64,000 bases of DNA from Boudabousia liubingyangii (lineage in GTDB: Bacteria > Actinomycetota > Actinomycetes > Actinomycetales > Actinomycetaceae), in the NCBI RefSeq assembly GCF_001907245.1, contig NZ_MQSU01000001.1:270224-334223 (forward strand). The letters run 5' to 3'. The notes below the pieces were generated by a model that was given only the letters and a program-made list of their open reading frames with translations, did not search any database and was not told where the DNA came from. The position numbers and the translations under genes were made by a program. Below are positions 51,863 through 61,891 of the stretch, piece by piece; position 1 is the first letter of the stretch; each line of letters starts with the position of its first letter.

Positions 51863-53893
51863 TTAGATTCCGGGAATCACTAGGACCAGTAGCAGGTCGA
51901 TGATCTTAATGGCCACAAAGGGGGCAATGATGCCGCCAAGGCCGTAGATCAGCAGGTTTCGTTTGAGTAGTTTGACCGCGGGCACGGCCCGGTAGGCGAC
52001 GCCTTTGAGGGCCAGCGGGATGAGCGCCACGATGATGAGGGCGTTGTAGATGATGGCAGAGAGGATCGCTGATTCTGGGGAGGCTAGTCCCATGATGTTC
52101 AGGATGCCTAGCTGCGGGAAGATCGGGGCGAATAGGGCCGGGATGATCGCAAAGTACTTGGCCACGTCGTTGGCGAAGCTGAAGGTGGTGAGCGCGCCAC
52201 GGGTCATGAGTAGCTGCTTACCGATGCGCACAATGTCGATCAGCTTGGTCGGTGAGGAGTCTAGGTCCACCATGTTGCCGGCTTCTTTTGCGGCCTGGGT
52301 ACCGGTGTTCATGGCTACTGCGACGTCGGCCTGCGCTAGGGCGGGGGCGTCATTGGTGCCGTCACCGGTCATGGCTACTAGGTGGCCTTCGGCTTGGAAC
52401 TTTTTGATCATTTCTAGTTTGCCTTCGGGGGTGGCTTCGGCCAGGAAGTCATCCACGCCGGCTTCGGCGGCAATCGCTGCGGCGGTGACGGGGTTGTCAC
52501 CGGTGATCATGATGGTTTTAATGCCCATGGTGCGCAGGTTTTGGAACTCTGCGGCCACCCCGGCCTTGATGATGTCTTTGAGGTAGACGACGCCCATGGC
52601 TTGGTGGTCTTTTACAACCACTAGCGGGGTACCGCCGGCCTCGGCCACCTTACGCACGTCCTGCACGCACTTTTGGGGCATTTCTTTTCCGGCCGCACGT
52701 AGGTAGTTGGTGATGGCGTCGACGGCACCCTTACGGATTTCGTGACCGTCGTAGTCCACCCCAGACATCTTGGTGCGGGCGGAGAATTCAATGAAGTGCA
52801 GGTGGCTGGTGTTTTGGCGTTCGCGGATCCCGAACTTCTTGGCCAGCACCACAATGGAGCGTCCTTCGGCGGTTTGATCCGCCAGGGAGGACAGTTGGGC
52901 AGCATCAGCTAGTTCGTGTTCGGTGACCCCGGGGGCGGGCAGGAATTCTGCGGCCTGGCGGTTACCTAGGGTGATGGTACCGGTCTTGTCCAGCATGAGG
53001 ACGTCCACGTCACCGGCAGCCTCGATGGCACGACCGGACATGGCTAGGACGTTTGCGTCATTTAGGCGGGACATGCCGGCAATACCGATGGAAGATAGTA
53101 GGGCGCCAATGGTGGTGGGGGCTAGGCAGACCAGCAGGGCCACTAGGGAGGTGATGGTAATCGGGTCGGCTTTGCCTAGTTGCCCTGAGACGTAAATGGA
53201 GTAGGCGTAGAGGGCGGCGCAAACCACGATGAAGATTAGGGAGAGCGCTACTAGGAAGATCTGTAGGGCGATCTCGTTGGGGGTCTTTTGGCGGGAAGCG
53301 CCCTCGACCATGGAGATCATCTTGTCCATGAAGGATTCGCCCGGGTCGTTGGTGACGGTGATGACCAGCTGGTCAGAGAGTACCTGGGTACCACCGGTGA
53401 CGGCACTGCGGTCGCCGCCGGCCTCACGGATGACGGGGGCGGATTCGCCGGTGATGGCGGATTCGTCTACCGAGGCAGCGCCTTCGATTACGTCACCGTC
53501 GGCGGGGATTTGTTCCCCGGCAGAGACCACGATGGTGTCGCCCTTGCGTAGCTGGCTGGAGGGGACGTCCTCTAGGGTGCCGTCGGCTTTTTGCCGGTGG
53601 GCGGTGACGTCGGTGCGGCCTGAGCGCATGGCGTCTGCCTGGGCTTTGCCGCGTCCTTCTGCGATTGCTTCGGCGTAGTTACCGAAGAGGACGGTGATCC
53701 AGAGGATGACCGCGATGGCGGCCACGTACCCGCTGGGGGCGTCCTTCCAGCCCCAGAGGCCGGTGAAGAAGAGGGCGGTGGTGATGATGGCTGATAGGTA
53801 GACCAGGAACATCACGGGGTTTTTGATCTGATCCCTTGGGTCCAGTTTTTTGAAAGTGTCCCCCAGGGCTCGTAGCCTAATCTCTTTAGTCAT
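51863..53893 (-). CDS. kdpB: K+-transporting P-type ATPase, KdpB subunit
   Basis: A 676-residue P-type ATPase. Phosphorylation Asp in [13 protein letters not shown], phosphatase loop TGESAP, nucleotide-site segment KMSGVDYDG-type, and hinge [15 protein letters not shown]; membrane helices at both ends. It hydrolyses ATP to drive K+ uptake through KdpA. Start at the ATG at 53893; a TTG nine codons upstream has no ribosome binding site. Confidence 0.96.
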   Translation of the reverse strand: MTKEIRLRALGDTFKKLDPRDQIKNPVMFLVYLSAIITTALFFTGLWGWKDAPSGYVAAIAVILWITVLFGNYAEAIAEGRGKAQADAMRSGRTDVTAHRQKADGTLEDVPSSQLRKGDTIVVSAGEQIPADGDVIEGAASVDESAITGESAPVIREAGGDRSAVTGGTQVLSDQLVITVTNDPGESFMDKMISMVEGASRQKTPNEIALQIFLVALSLIFIVVCAALYAYSIYVSGQLGKADPITITSLVALLVCLAPTTIGALLSSIGIAGMSRLNDANVLAMSGRAIEAAGDVDVLMLDKTGTITLGNRQAAEFLPAPGVTEHELADAAQLSSLADQTAEGRSIVVLAKKFGIRERQNTSHLHFIEFSARTKMSGVDYDGHEIRKGAVDAITNYLRAAGKEMPQKCVQDVRKVAEAGGTPLVVVKDHQAMGVVYLKDIIKAGVAAEFQNLRTMGIKTIMITGDNPVTAAAIAAEAGVDDFLAEATPEGKLEMIKKFQAEGHLVAMTGDGTNDAPALAQADVAVAMNTGTQAAKEAGNMVDLDSSPTKLIDIVRIGKQLLMTRGALTTFSFANDVAKYFAIIPALFAPIFPQLGILNIMGLASPESAILSAIIYNALIIVALIPLALKGVAYRAVPAVKLLKRNLLIYGLGGIIAPFVAIKIIDLLLVLVIPGI

Positions 53894-53958
53894 TAGTTTT
53901 TCGCTTTCACTTAAGTCCAATAACAGGGCAGGCGTTTAGGTGGCCTGCGGTAAACCGG

Positions 53959-55599
53959 TTACAGTAGCCCTTCGGCAATGGGTCCCAGTGCCAGGGCGGG
54001 GAACATGGACAGGGCGCCAATCAGTAGGACGTTGAAGATTAGTAGTCCAATGAAGAGCGGCGAATCAGTCCGTAGGGTGGCAGAGGATTCTGCGACGCGG
54101 GACTTGGTGCGCATGGATTCGGCCAGTTTCAGGGTGGCCCAGATGGGCACGAAGCGGGCCAGCAGCATGCTCAGTCCCATGGTGAGGTTGAAGAAGTTCG
54201 TGTTGGCGTCTAGGCCGGCGAAGGCGGAACCATTGTTGGCCCCGGCGGAGGTGTAGCCGTAGAGCAGCTCGCTGAAGGCGTGGATTCCGGGGTTGGTGAC
54301 GTTGGTGTAGCTTTCGGGCCACAGGGCGGCCACGCCACTGCCCACTAGGATGAGTAGCGGGGTGGTTAGGCATAGGACCACGGCCATTTTCATGTCGATC
54401 GGGTCGATCTTCTTGTTGAGGTATTCGGGGGTGCGGCCGATCATCAGGCCGGTGATGAACACGGTCAGGATGACGAAGCCCAGCATGCCGTAGAGGCCAG
54501 AGCCCACACCGCCGAAGACGACCTCGCCCAGTTGCATGAGCAGCATGGGGAAGAAGCCACCGAAGGGCGTGTAAGAGTCGTGCATGGAGTTCACGGAGCC
54601 GTTAGAGGCGGCGGTGGTCATGATGGCCCAGAGGGCAGAGAGCCCTGCCCCGAAGCGGCTTTCCTTGCCTTCCATATTGCCGGCACTGGGGTCGATTCCG
54701 GCTACGTGGTAGTTGTATTCGGCCATGTAGGTGCCGATTAGCGCGGCGATCAGCAGGACGAACATGGAGATGAAGATGGCACGTCCCTGCTTGGGGTTCT
54801 TCACTCCCCGACCGAAGGCGAAGCATAGGGCGATGGGGATAATGATGATCGCTAGGCACTCTAGGAAGTTGGAGATGAAGGTGGGGTTTTCGAAGGGCAT
54901 GGCAGAGTTGGCGCCAAAGAAACCGCCACCGTTGGTGCCCAGTTGTTTGATGGCTTCCTGGGAGGCGACCGGCCCTAAAGGTAGGTACTGTTTGGTGCCG
55001 CTTAGGGTGCTTGCCGAGGTCGAGTTGTACAGGCTCTGCACCACGCCCTGGCTGGAGAGGATGATGGCTAGTAGTGTGGCTAGGGGCAGCAGGATGTAGA
55101 GGACCACGCGGGTTAGGTCCACGTAGAAGTTTCCGACGCCGCGTAGTTGGGTGCCGCGTAGGGCCCGAATGAGGGCGTAGAGGACACTGATGCCGACGGC
55201 GGCAGAGACGAAGTTTTGGGTGGTTAGCAGTAGTGCTTGCTGCCAGCCTTGGAGGGTGGTTTCTCCGGCGTAGGATTGCCAGTTGGTATTGGAGACGAAG
55301 GAGCTGGCAATGTTGAATGAGAGGCCGGGGTTGATGCCACTGAATACTAGGGTGAGCCAGAAGGATAGCAGCCCGAAGGCAGAGAACATCATGACGTTGA
55401 TGAAGTAGGAGCGTCCGCTCATTTCCACGTCTTCGTTTACGCCAATGGCCCGGTAGCAGGCGGTTTCGACGGGGCGTAGGCGCTTGCTCAGCCAGGTGGG
55501 TTCGGCGTGCATGATCTTGTCAATGTAGTGTCCTAGCGGGATAGCTAGCATGACGCTGACCGCTAGGAATAAAAGGATTTGGATCAAACTTACGTTCAT
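53959..55599 (-). CDS. kdpA: K+-transporting ATPase, KdpA subunit
   Basis: A 546-residue channel-like subunit with about ten helices and four selectivity-filter-like loops, among them LGTNGGGFFGANSAMPFENP and TTAASNGSVNSMHDSYTPFGG. It binds and passes K+. The ATG at 55599 follows GGAAAGGGAAAA; an upstream frame extension of six residues was rejected. The small subunit KdpF, often encoded just upstream, is not visible here. Confidence 0.96.
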   Translation of the reverse strand: MNVSLIQILLFLAVSVMLAIPLGHYIDKIMHAEPTWLSKRLRPVETACYRAIGVNEDVEMSGRSYFINVMMFSAFGLLSFWLTLVFSGINPGLSFNIASSFVSNTNWQSYAGETTLQGWQQALLLTTQNFVSAAVGISVLYALIRALRGTQLRGVGNFYVDLTRVVLYILLPLATLLAIILSSQGVVQSLYNSTSASTLSGTKQYLPLGPVASQEAIKQLGTNGGGFFGANSAMPFENPTFISNFLECLAIIIIPIALCFAFGRGVKNPKQGRAIFISMFVLLIAALIGTYMAEYNYHVAGIDPSAGNMEGKESRFGAGLSALWAIMTTAASNGSVNSMHDSYTPFGGFFPMLLMQLGEVVFGGVGSGLYGMLGFVILTVFITGLMIGRTPEYLNKKIDPIDMKMAVVLCLTTPLLILVGSGVAALWPESYTNVTNPGIHAFSELLYGYTSAGANNGSAFAGLDANTNFFNLTMGLSMLLARFVPIWATLKLAESMRTKSRVAESSATLRTDSPLFIGLLIFNVLLIGALSMFPALALGPIAEGLL

Positions 55600-55680
55600 C
55601 CCGTTTTCCCTTTCCAATACCTGTGGGGGCCAGTTTTGGTTGGCCCGGAGATTTAAGACATTGGAAAGCGTATCGAGGGC

Positions 55681-55724
55681 GTGTAAAAACGGTGTTAAAA
55701 ATTTAATCCGGGAGCGTTAAAAAT
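55681..55724 (-). promoter_or_regulatory. Possible KdpE-binding repeats upstream of kdpA
   Basis: On the minus strand three near-copies occur in a row: TTTTTAACGC, TTTTTAACACC and TTTTTACACG. The last two are directly adjacent, like the T-rich direct repeats bound by KdpE in other bacteria. They lie 80 to 125 bases before the kdpA start. Confidence 0.45.
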
Positions 55725-55733
55725 TGGTTGAAA

Positions 55734-55765
55734 ATGCGCCCTCACCGTTTTTGGCGAGGGCGCAT
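55734..55765 (-). terminator. Terminator of the clpC operon
   Basis: ATGCGCCCTC pairs with GAGGGCGCAT (10 bp, with a weaker inner stem), followed on the minus strand by TTTTC. It ends the transcript of clpC and the 156-residue gene and separates it from the kdp promoter. Confidence 0.8.
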
Positions 55766-55847
55766 GGTTCAGATTTAGTTTTCCGCTAGTTCCAGCTTGG
55801 CGGGCTATCTTACCGTCCAGCTTGCCGGGCTTGCCTACCGTCCGACT

Positions 55848-56318
55848 TCAGTCTTTGAGGAAGATGGACACTGCTAACAGGGCGGTCGCAGGGACGGCCA
55901 CTAGGGTACCGAACTGCATGACGGACCAGGGGCCAGCCACCGCGGTTGAAGCCGGGTTCACCAGGTTAATGCCTAGCAGGATCAGGAATCCGGCCAGGAT
56001 TAGGGCGGCGGCGGCAATCGCGAACTGTAGGCCCACGCGCATCCGGAAGGGGTAGCGACGGAACTTGCGTCGGCGTAGCCCCAGGGCGGCACCCAGAATG
56101 ATCGGGGTGCAGGCGAACTCTAGGAACACGATGGCCTGCTGGAAGTTCACGCCTACCCAGCCGAAAGCTGGAGCTAGGGTGTCTAGCAGCAGCAGGATGG
56201 TGATGCCTACGCAGCCGGCCAAAACCAGCCAGATCCCGATTTCGGGTTTGACGTATTCGGTCTTTGCGGGGGCTGCTTGGGTTTCCTTAGCGTCCTGAGT
56301 TTTGGGGCCTTCAGACAT
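55848..56318 (-). CDS. Small membrane protein encoded after clpC
   Basis: A 156-residue protein. A polar, Lys/Glu-rich N-terminus (1-25) is followed by four helices (about 26-47, 58-77, 93-115 and 125-152). I do not recognise a family. It begins two bases after the clpC stop, so it is translated from the same mRNA. The terminator follows about 80 bases on. A stress-related role would be guesswork. Confidence 0.65.
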   Translation of the reverse strand: MSEGPKTQDAKETQAAPAKTEYVKPEIGIWLVLAGCVGITILLLLDTLAPAFGWVGVNFQQAIVFLEFACTPIILGAALGLRRRKFRRYPFRMRVGLQFAIAAAALILAGFLILLGINLVNPASTAVAGPWSVMQFGTLVAVPATALLAVSIFLKD

Positions 56319-56320
56319 GA

Positions 56321-58846
56321 TCAGTTACCTTCACCTTCAGTGACCGCACTGGCGTCATCCGGGACCTCAATGGCGGGGTATTCACCGTGGAAGGTGAAGT
56401 TCTGTTCGCCTTCGGGGCCTTCGACATCGACGGTGACCTGCTGTCCGGGGCGGATCTCTCCGAAGAGGATCTTCTCAGACAGGGCGTCTTCAATGTCGCG
56501 CTGTAGGGCACGGCGTAGCGGACGGGCACCCAATACCGGGTCGAAGCCACGATCGGCTAGCAGTTCCTTAGCGGCCGGGGTCAGCACAATGGATAGGTCC
56601 TGATCGCGCATGCGCTGGTCTAGGCGGGCAATCATCAGATCCACGATCTGGGTGATTTCTTCACGCTTGAGCTGCGGGAAGACCACAACCTCATCCACAC
56701 GGTTTAGGAACTCGGGGCGGAAGTGCTGCTTGAGTTCTTCGTTGACCTTGGCCTTCATGCGCTGGTAGTCAGTGGCAGCGGCGCCGCCGGCCTGGAAACC
56801 AGTGAGGACACCCTTGTTGATTTCGCGGGTACCAAGGTTGGTGGTCATGATGATGACGGTGTTCTTGAAGTCCACCATGCGGCCCTGGGAGTCGGTCAGG
56901 CGACCGTCTTCTAGGATCTGCAGTAGGGAGTTGAAGATATCCGGGTGGGCCTTTTCGACCTCGTCAAAGAGGACCACGCTGAAGGGGCGACGGCGGACCT
57001 TTTCGGTCAACTGGCCACCCTCATCGTAACCAACGTATCCGGGCGGGGAGCCGAATAGGCGGCTAGCGGTGTGCTTTTCGCCGAATTCGGACATGTCAAG
57101 CTGGATCAGCGCGTCCTCGTCCCCGAACAGGAACTCAGCCAGGGCCTTAGCCAACTCGGTCTTACCAACACCGGTGGGGCCGGCGAAGATGAAGGAACCG
57201 CCGGGGCGCTTGGGGTCCTTGAGGCCCGCGCGGGTACGGCGAATCGACTGGGAAAGGGCCTTAACGGCGTCATCCTGGCCGACGATCCGCTTGTGTAGCT
57301 CATCTTCCATGTGCAGCAACTTGGTGGTTTCTGCTTCGGTGAGCTTCATGATCGGAATGCCGGTGGACATGGCTAGAACTTCCGCGATGGAATCTTCGGT
57401 GACTTCAGAGACGCTTGCCTCGGCACCTTCACGCCAGTTCTTTTCGGCCTCTTCACGGGCTTCAATCAGGCGCTTTTCGGCATCGCGCAGGGCGGCGGCC
57501 TTCTCAAAGTCCTGGTCCGCGATGGCGGCTTCCTTTTCGGTGCGGTTCTGGGCGATCTTGTCGTCGAACTCGCGTAGTTCCGGCGGAGCGGTCATGCGGG
57601 CAATGCGCAGGCGGGCACCAGCCTCATCCAGCAGGTCAATGGCCTTGTCCGGAAGGAAGCGGTCAGAGACGTAACGGTCAGCCATGGAGGCGGCCGCCCC
57701 GATTGCGTCATCGGTGATGATGACCTTGTGGTGGGCCTCGTAGCGGTCACGTAGGCCCTTGAGGATCTGGACAGTTTCTTCCACCGAGGGCTCTTCGACC
57801 TTCACCGGCTGGAAACGACGCTCTAGGGCGGCGTCCTTTTCGATGTGCTTGCGGTATTCCTCAATGGTGGTGGCACCAATGGTCTGTAGTTCGCCACGGG
57901 CCAGCATGGGCTTGAGGATCTGCGCGGCGTCAATGGCGCCTTCGGCGGCACCGGCACCAACTAGGGTGTGGATTTCGTCGATGAACAGGATGATGTCACC
58001 GCGAGTGGTGATTTCCTTCAGGACCTTCTTGAGGCGCTCTTCGAAGTCACCACGGTAGCGGGAGCCAGCCACTAGGGAGCCCATGTCTAGGCTGTAGAGC
58101 TGCTTATCCTTCAGGGTTTCGGGGACGTCACCGCGGACGATTGCCTGGGCTAGGCCTTCGACGACGGCGGTCTTACCTACGCCGGGTTCGCCGATGAGGA
58201 CCGGGTTGTTCTTGGTGCGGCGGGAAAGGATCTGCATGACGCGTTCCATTTCCTGGTGGCGACCAATTACCGGGTCTAGGCGCTTTTCCATGGCGGCGGT
58301 GGTTAGGTTCCGGCCGAACTGTTCTAGGATCGCGGAGGCACGCTGCGCGTTCACGCCCGAGGAAGAACCCCCGACGCCCACGGTTTCCTTACCTTCTTCA
58401 GTGGGTGAAGAGTAGCCGGAAAGTAGCTGCATGACAGCTTTGCGTAGTTCGTTTAGGTCTACGCCCAGCTTGGTTAGGACCTGGCTGGCAACGCCGTCGC
58501 CTTCACGTAGTAGGCCTAGTAGTAGGTGTTCGGTGCCAATGTAGTTGTGGCCCAGTTGGAGGGCTTCACGCAGGGCTAGTTCGAAGACCTTCTTACCGCG
58601 CGGGGTGAAGGGGATGTGACCAGTGGTCTCAGTGGAGCCCTTGCCGATAATTTCAATAACCTGTTCGCGTACTGCTTCCAGGGTTACGTCTTTAGATTTG
58701 AGGGCCTTTGCGGCAATGCCTTCGCCTTCCGCAATGAGCCCCAAAAGTAGGTGTTCCGTCCCGATGTAGTTGTGGTTTAGGTTGCGCGCTTCGTCCTGCG
58801 CTAGCACTACTACTCGACGGGCACGGTCAGTGAACCGCTCGAACAT
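56321..58846 (-). CDS. clpC: ATP-dependent Clp protease ATPase subunit ClpC
   Basis: An 841-residue Hsp100 unfoldase. Two N-terminal Clp repeats ([30 protein letters not shown] occurring twice), first AAA domain with Walker [11 protein letters not shown], a UVR-like middle region, second AAA domain with [10 protein letters not shown] and the sensor region [11 protein letters not shown]. It feeds substrates to ClpP. GGAGG precedes the ATG closely. It is followed at once by the small membrane protein gene. Confidence 0.97.
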   Translation of the reverse strand: MFERFTDRARRVVVLAQDEARNLNHNYIGTEHLLLGLIAEGEGIAAKALKSKDVTLEAVREQVIEIIGKGSTETTGHIPFTPRGKKVFELALREALQLGHNYIGTEHLLLGLLREGDGVASQVLTKLGVDLNELRKAVMQLLSGYSSPTEEGKETVGVGGSSSGVNAQRASAILEQFGRNLTTAAMEKRLDPVIGRHQEMERVMQILSRRTKNNPVLIGEPGVGKTAVVEGLAQAIVRGDVPETLKDKQLYSLDMGSLVAGSRYRGDFEERLKKVLKEITTRGDIILFIDEIHTLVGAGAAEGAIDAAQILKPMLARGELQTIGATTIEEYRKHIEKDAALERRFQPVKVEEPSVEETVQILKGLRDRYEAHHKVIITDDAIGAAASMADRYVSDRFLPDKAIDLLDEAGARLRIARMTAPPELREFDDKIAQNRTEKEAAIADQDFEKAAALRDAEKRLIEAREEAEKNWREGAEASVSEVTEDSIAEVLAMSTGIPIMKLTEAETTKLLHMEDELHKRIVGQDDAVKALSQSIRRTRAGLKDPKRPGGSFIFAGPTGVGKTELAKALAEFLFGDEDALIQLDMSEFGEKHTASRLFGSPPGYVGYDEGGQLTEKVRRRPFSVVLFDEVEKAHPDIFNSLLQILEDGRLTDSQGRMVDFKNTVIIMTTNLGTREINKGVLTGFQAGGAAATDYQRMKAKVNEELKQHFRPEFLNRVDEVVVFPQLKREEITQIVDLMIARLDQRMRDQDLSIVLTPAAKELLADRGFDPVLGARPLRRALQRDIEDALSEKILFGEIRPGQQVTVDVEGPEGEQNFTFHGEYPAIEVPDDASAVTEGEGN

Positions 58847-58960
58847 GAATTCTTTCCTCCAAAATCCCGGGTGCAGACTAGTATCCGGGAATACTGGATT
58901 CCAGACTACGGCCCCGGCTGGGGGTAGCGCGCGCCTGTTCGCCAGAGGCGAGGGTTATGC

Positions 58961-59395
58961 TCAGAGCTCTACCAGTAGCGTGTACGGGCCGTCATTGACC
59001 AGCTCAACCTGCATCATAGCGCCGAATTCTCCGGTTTCGACGTGAATGCCCAGGTCGCGTAGGGCAGCTACTACGTCCTCGTATATCGGCTGTGCCACAG
59101 GTCCGGGAGCGGCCTGGGTCCAGGAGGGGCGGCGGCCCTTCACGGTGGACCCGTAGAGGGTGAACTGGGAGACCACCAGCATGGGGGCCTTCAGGTCCAG
59201 GGCCGAGGCCTCACCATCCTCGGTATCAAAGACGCGCAGATTGGCTAGTTTTTCGGCCATTTTCTTGACTTCAGCGGGGCCGTCTTCATGGGTGACACCC
59301 AGCAGGACCATCAGGCCCGGCTGGTCGATCTGTCCGCGGATCTGGTCGTCAACGCTGACTTTGGCGCGGGTGACTCGCTGTACTACTGCACGCAT
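58961..59395 (-). CDS. dtd: D-aminoacyl-tRNA deacylase
   Basis: A 144-residue enzyme that removes D-amino acids from mischarged tRNAs. Seen: MRAVVQRVTRAKVSVD at the N-terminus, the SQFTLYG motif (catalytic Thr), and NDGPYT near the C-terminus, where most relatives have NDGPVT. AAGGAG precedes the ATG. Last gene of the five-gene operon. Confidence 0.94.
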   Translation of the reverse strand: MRAVVQRVTRAKVSVDDQIRGQIDQPGLMVLLGVTHEDGPAEVKKMAEKLANLRVFDTEDGEASALDLKAPMLVVSQFTLYGSTVKGRRPSWTQAAPGPVAQPIYEDVVAALRDLGIHVETGEFGAMMQVELVNDGPYTLLVEL

Positions 59396-59421
59396 GATTA
59401 CTCCTTTAGCTGATTAACGGC

Positions 59422-59868
59422 TTACCAGTCTCGGGGTCCGCGCTGACGCGGTTCACCACCAGGACGCTGACGGTACTGGCCGCGTCCCTTTTGCAGCGCC
59501 CGGAACTCGTTTACACGGTTGCGGTCCCCCGCTAGGTACACGCCCGGGATGGCCAGGAAGATGACGCCCCAGGCGCCGCCGCTCAGCAGTCCGGTAGCCC
59601 CGGGGAGCCAAACGGGTAGGTTCAGGTAGACGCCAAACAGGGCCAGCAGGGCCCGGGTTGCCCACACGCCCTGGCCGAAGCTCAGGACTACACCCAGCCA
59701 AAGGATGATCAGCCAGGCGTTCTTATTCAGGGATGCGAAAGCGGTGAAGGCGCGGGCGGGGGTCAGGCTGGCGTGAATCGCGGCCCACAGGAACAGTACT
59801 GGCAGCAGCAGGGTCAGGCTCAGGTTCACAACCGCCATGATCAGATTTAGCACGTAAGGCAATGACAT
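59422..59868 (-). CDS. DUF2516-like membrane protein
   Basis: A 148-residue protein with an N-terminal helix (about 4-28), FASLNKNAWLIILWLG and a further helix pair, then a C-terminal tail rich in Arg, Gly, Gln and Pro (RQRPGGEPRQRG). The core resembles DUF2516, an actinobacterial membrane family; function unknown. AAGGAG precedes the ATG, and the stop of ygfZ merges with this ribosome binding site, so translation may be coupled. Confidence 0.65.
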   Translation of the reverse strand: MSLPYVLNLIMAVVNLSLTLLLPVLFLWAAIHASLTPARAFTAFASLNKNAWLIILWLGVVLSFGQGVWATRALLALFGVYLNLPVWLPGATGLLSGGAWGVIFLAIPGVYLAGDRNRVNEFRALQKGRGQYRQRPGGEPRQRGPRDW

Positions 59869-59876
59869 GATGCTCC

Positions 59877-61247
59877 TTAGAGTCTGGGGGTTCCGGGGCG
59901 TCGCAGGGATTTGAGGAGTTCCGCGCCGGGTCGCATTTCGGGCGAGGCCGCGCTCTTCCCTTCCCTTTGGGCTATCTCAGTGACGTTAGCAGCTACCGGC
60001 CCGGCCTGCAGGGTGACCGCCTCGGTATTGCGCTTGATTACCGCTAGGGCGATGGGGCCGTCCTCGTAGTGTTCCGCCACAGAGGTCACGCGTCCCACGG
60101 CTTTTCCATCCACGGTCAGGGCTTCCCCGGGCTGCGGCAGTTCGGAGCCGGAACCGTCTAGGTGTAGCGCCACGATTCGCCGAGGGGGCCGGCCCACGTT
60201 CACGATTCTTGCCACCGTTTCTTGGCCACAGTAGCAGCCCTTTTTGAGGTGCACGGCGGTCCGCAACAGGTCTAGTTCGTGCGGCATGGTTTTATTGTCG
60301 ATTTCAGCTTGGGCAGGTTCCCAGCGGTAGATCCGCAGGGCTTCCCAGGCGAGGAAGCCGGCTAGGTGCGTCCAGGTGATCTGGGTGTCGGCGCCTTCGG
60401 TGAGGTTGAGCTGGCCGGCGGGGGCCGAGCCCGGGTAGCCGGTACCCAGGGTGGTCAGGGCGTGGGCGGCCTGAACCGGTAGTAGGGTCAGGCGCACCTG
60501 AAAGTCCTGACCGGGGTGTTTGGCTTCCTGGGCGGGCGTGGTGTAGGTGGTGCCGCCCGGTTGGACAGCTGGCCAGGGGTGGCGGGCGGTCAGGGTGCAG
60601 GGCAGGCCAGCTAGGGGGCTGAGCGCGGCGGCCTCGTTCTGGTCAATCAGATCGCCCAAGACTAGGTAGTTTTCGGTCTGGTCGGTGATTTCCACCTGGG
60701 TGCGGAAGCGCATCCGGGTTAGGAACTCAGTGAGGGCCGCAGGGGTTTCGGTCAAGAACCAGAAGGCTTCGGCCGTGCGGGCGGTCAGCGCTAGGTTTTC
60801 GATGTGTCCCTGGGCGTCTAGGAAGGTCAGGTGGGTCCAGGACGCAAAGGCATCCGCATCCGCACCTTCCACCGAGGCCGTCATATCCGCGCCCTCTGCG
60901 AGGACCGGCAGGTCATCAACCTTCTGACTGCAGAGCTGATTGAGCCAGTTGGCAGCCTCATCCCCGGCGACCTTCACTACCCCGTAGGGCAGGACGGTCA
61001 CGGCGGTTCCAGTAGCCAGGCGACGCTGCTCCCCCAGCGGGTCCCCGTAGTGTAGGGGCAGGTCCGCTCGCAGGGAGGCCTGGGCGGTTAAGTCTTCGGC
61101 GCTTAGGCCCGGCGCACTGCCAGCCGCGGTGGCTTCCTCGGCAGGCGCGTCGACGGCTGCGGCTTCTTCCGGCTCAGAATTCGGCTGGTCCCCCAGCTGG
61201 GTGACGCAGGCGGGCAGGGACGAAAAGGCTTCGTAACGGTTGGTCAT
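59877..61247 (-). CDS. ygfZ: YgfZ/GcvT-like folate-binding protein
   Basis: A 456-residue protein. The family signature KKGCYCGQETVAR (the KGCYxGQE motif) is near the C-terminal third, and the GcvT-like fold begins with DLPLHYGDPLGEQRRL. Family members bind tetrahydrofolate and help make or repair certain Fe-S proteins. An N-terminal stretch of about 55 residues is Ala/Glu-rich and unusual. The frame is open for 82 codons further upstream, but that reads through the preceding gene in another frame. TAATG overlap with the FABP-like gene couples the two. Confidence 0.9.
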   Translation of the reverse strand: MTNRYEAFSSLPACVTQLGDQPNSEPEEAAAVDAPAEEATAAGSAPGLSAEDLTAQASLRADLPLHYGDPLGEQRRLATGTAVTVLPYGVVKVAGDEAANWLNQLCSQKVDDLPVLAEGADMTASVEGADADAFASWTHLTFLDAQGHIENLALTARTAEAFWFLTETPAALTEFLTRMRFRTQVEITDQTENYLVLGDLIDQNEAAALSPLAGLPCTLTARHPWPAVQPGGTTYTTPAQEAKHPGQDFQVRLTLLPVQAAHALTTLGTGYPGSAPAGQLNLTEGADTQITWTHLAGFLAWEALRIYRWEPAQAEIDNKTMPHELDLLRTAVHLKKGCYCGQETVARIVNVGRPPRRIVALHLDGSGSELPQPGEALTVDGKAVGRVTSVAEHYEDGPIALAVIKRNTEAVTLQAGPVAANVTEIAQREGKSAASPEMRPGAELLKSLRRPGTPRL

Positions 61248-61876
61248 TAAGCTTCCTGTTGCTCCTGGCGGGTTAGGCGCGCAATCGCGGTGGAGGTGGT
61301 GGCGTCCTCGGCCATGGCGCGGCCCTGAGAGACGGCCTCCGTGTAGTCGCGGGTGGAGAAGCGGTCTTCGCTCCACATGAGTTCGCCGCCTACTAGGCCA
61401 ATCAGGCGGATCCGGCCGACGCCCTTTTCGGCTTCCTGGTTCCCGCCTAGGGATTGGATCTGGATCTGCGGGCCGCGGGCCACACCTACCCATTCGCGTA
61501 GGCTTTCGCCGTTTTCGTTCAGGCTATTGATTTCGAGGAAGCCCTGCACTTCTCCCGGGGCCTGGCGTTCATTTTCGGGGACCGGCTGGGTTTGGGTGAC
61601 GGTGATTTCTAGGGTTTCCGTGACCGTGGGGGCCCCGGTTTCAGCCTGGATTTTTTCGGCACCGACGCGGGCACTGTCTCCGGGGATGATTTCTTCCGTG
61701 GAGGTGCCGGTCTGATAGGTGTTTTCCCAGCGTAGTTTGTCTTCAACCGCGTAGATTTTGGTGGTTAGGCGGGCGGGGGTTTCCGCGCTTAGGTCTAGGC
61801 GGTAGCCTTCCCAAGTGTCGATTAGCCAGGCTAGCGGTAGTAGGGGCGCGGGTAGGTTCGGGTCAATGGTGAGCAT
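61247..61876 (-). CDS. FABP-like / nitrobindin-family protein
   Basis: A 209-residue protein of mainly beta-strand pattern. LIDTWEGYRLDLSAE at the start and LREWVGVARGP match the actinobacterial FABP-like family (DUF1794), some members of which bind heme. The C-terminal helix-like tail (YTEAVSQGRAMAEDATTSTAIARL) is charged. Stop and start overlap with ygfZ (TAATG), and it follows the 356-residue membrane protein gene by 15 bases. Heme binding is not shown; no conserved His can be confirmed by eye. Confidence 0.75.
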   Translation of the reverse strand: MLTIDPNLPAPLLPLAWLIDTWEGYRLDLSAETPARLTTKIYAVEDKLRWENTYQTGTSTEEIIPGDSARVGAEKIQAETGAPTVTETLEITVTQTQPVPENERQAPGEVQGFLEINSLNENGESLREWVGVARGPQIQIQSLGGNQEAEKGVGRIRLIGLVGGELMWSEDRFSTRDYTEAVSQGRAMAEDATTSTAIARLTRQEQQEA

Positions 61877-61891
61877 ATTGGTACCTTTCGC

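Noticed and set aside
61248-61493. N-terminal extension of ygfZ by 82 codons
   Set aside because: It is another frame of the FABP-like gene; composition (Arg/Pro/His) is that of a shadow frame. TAATG overlap marks the true start.
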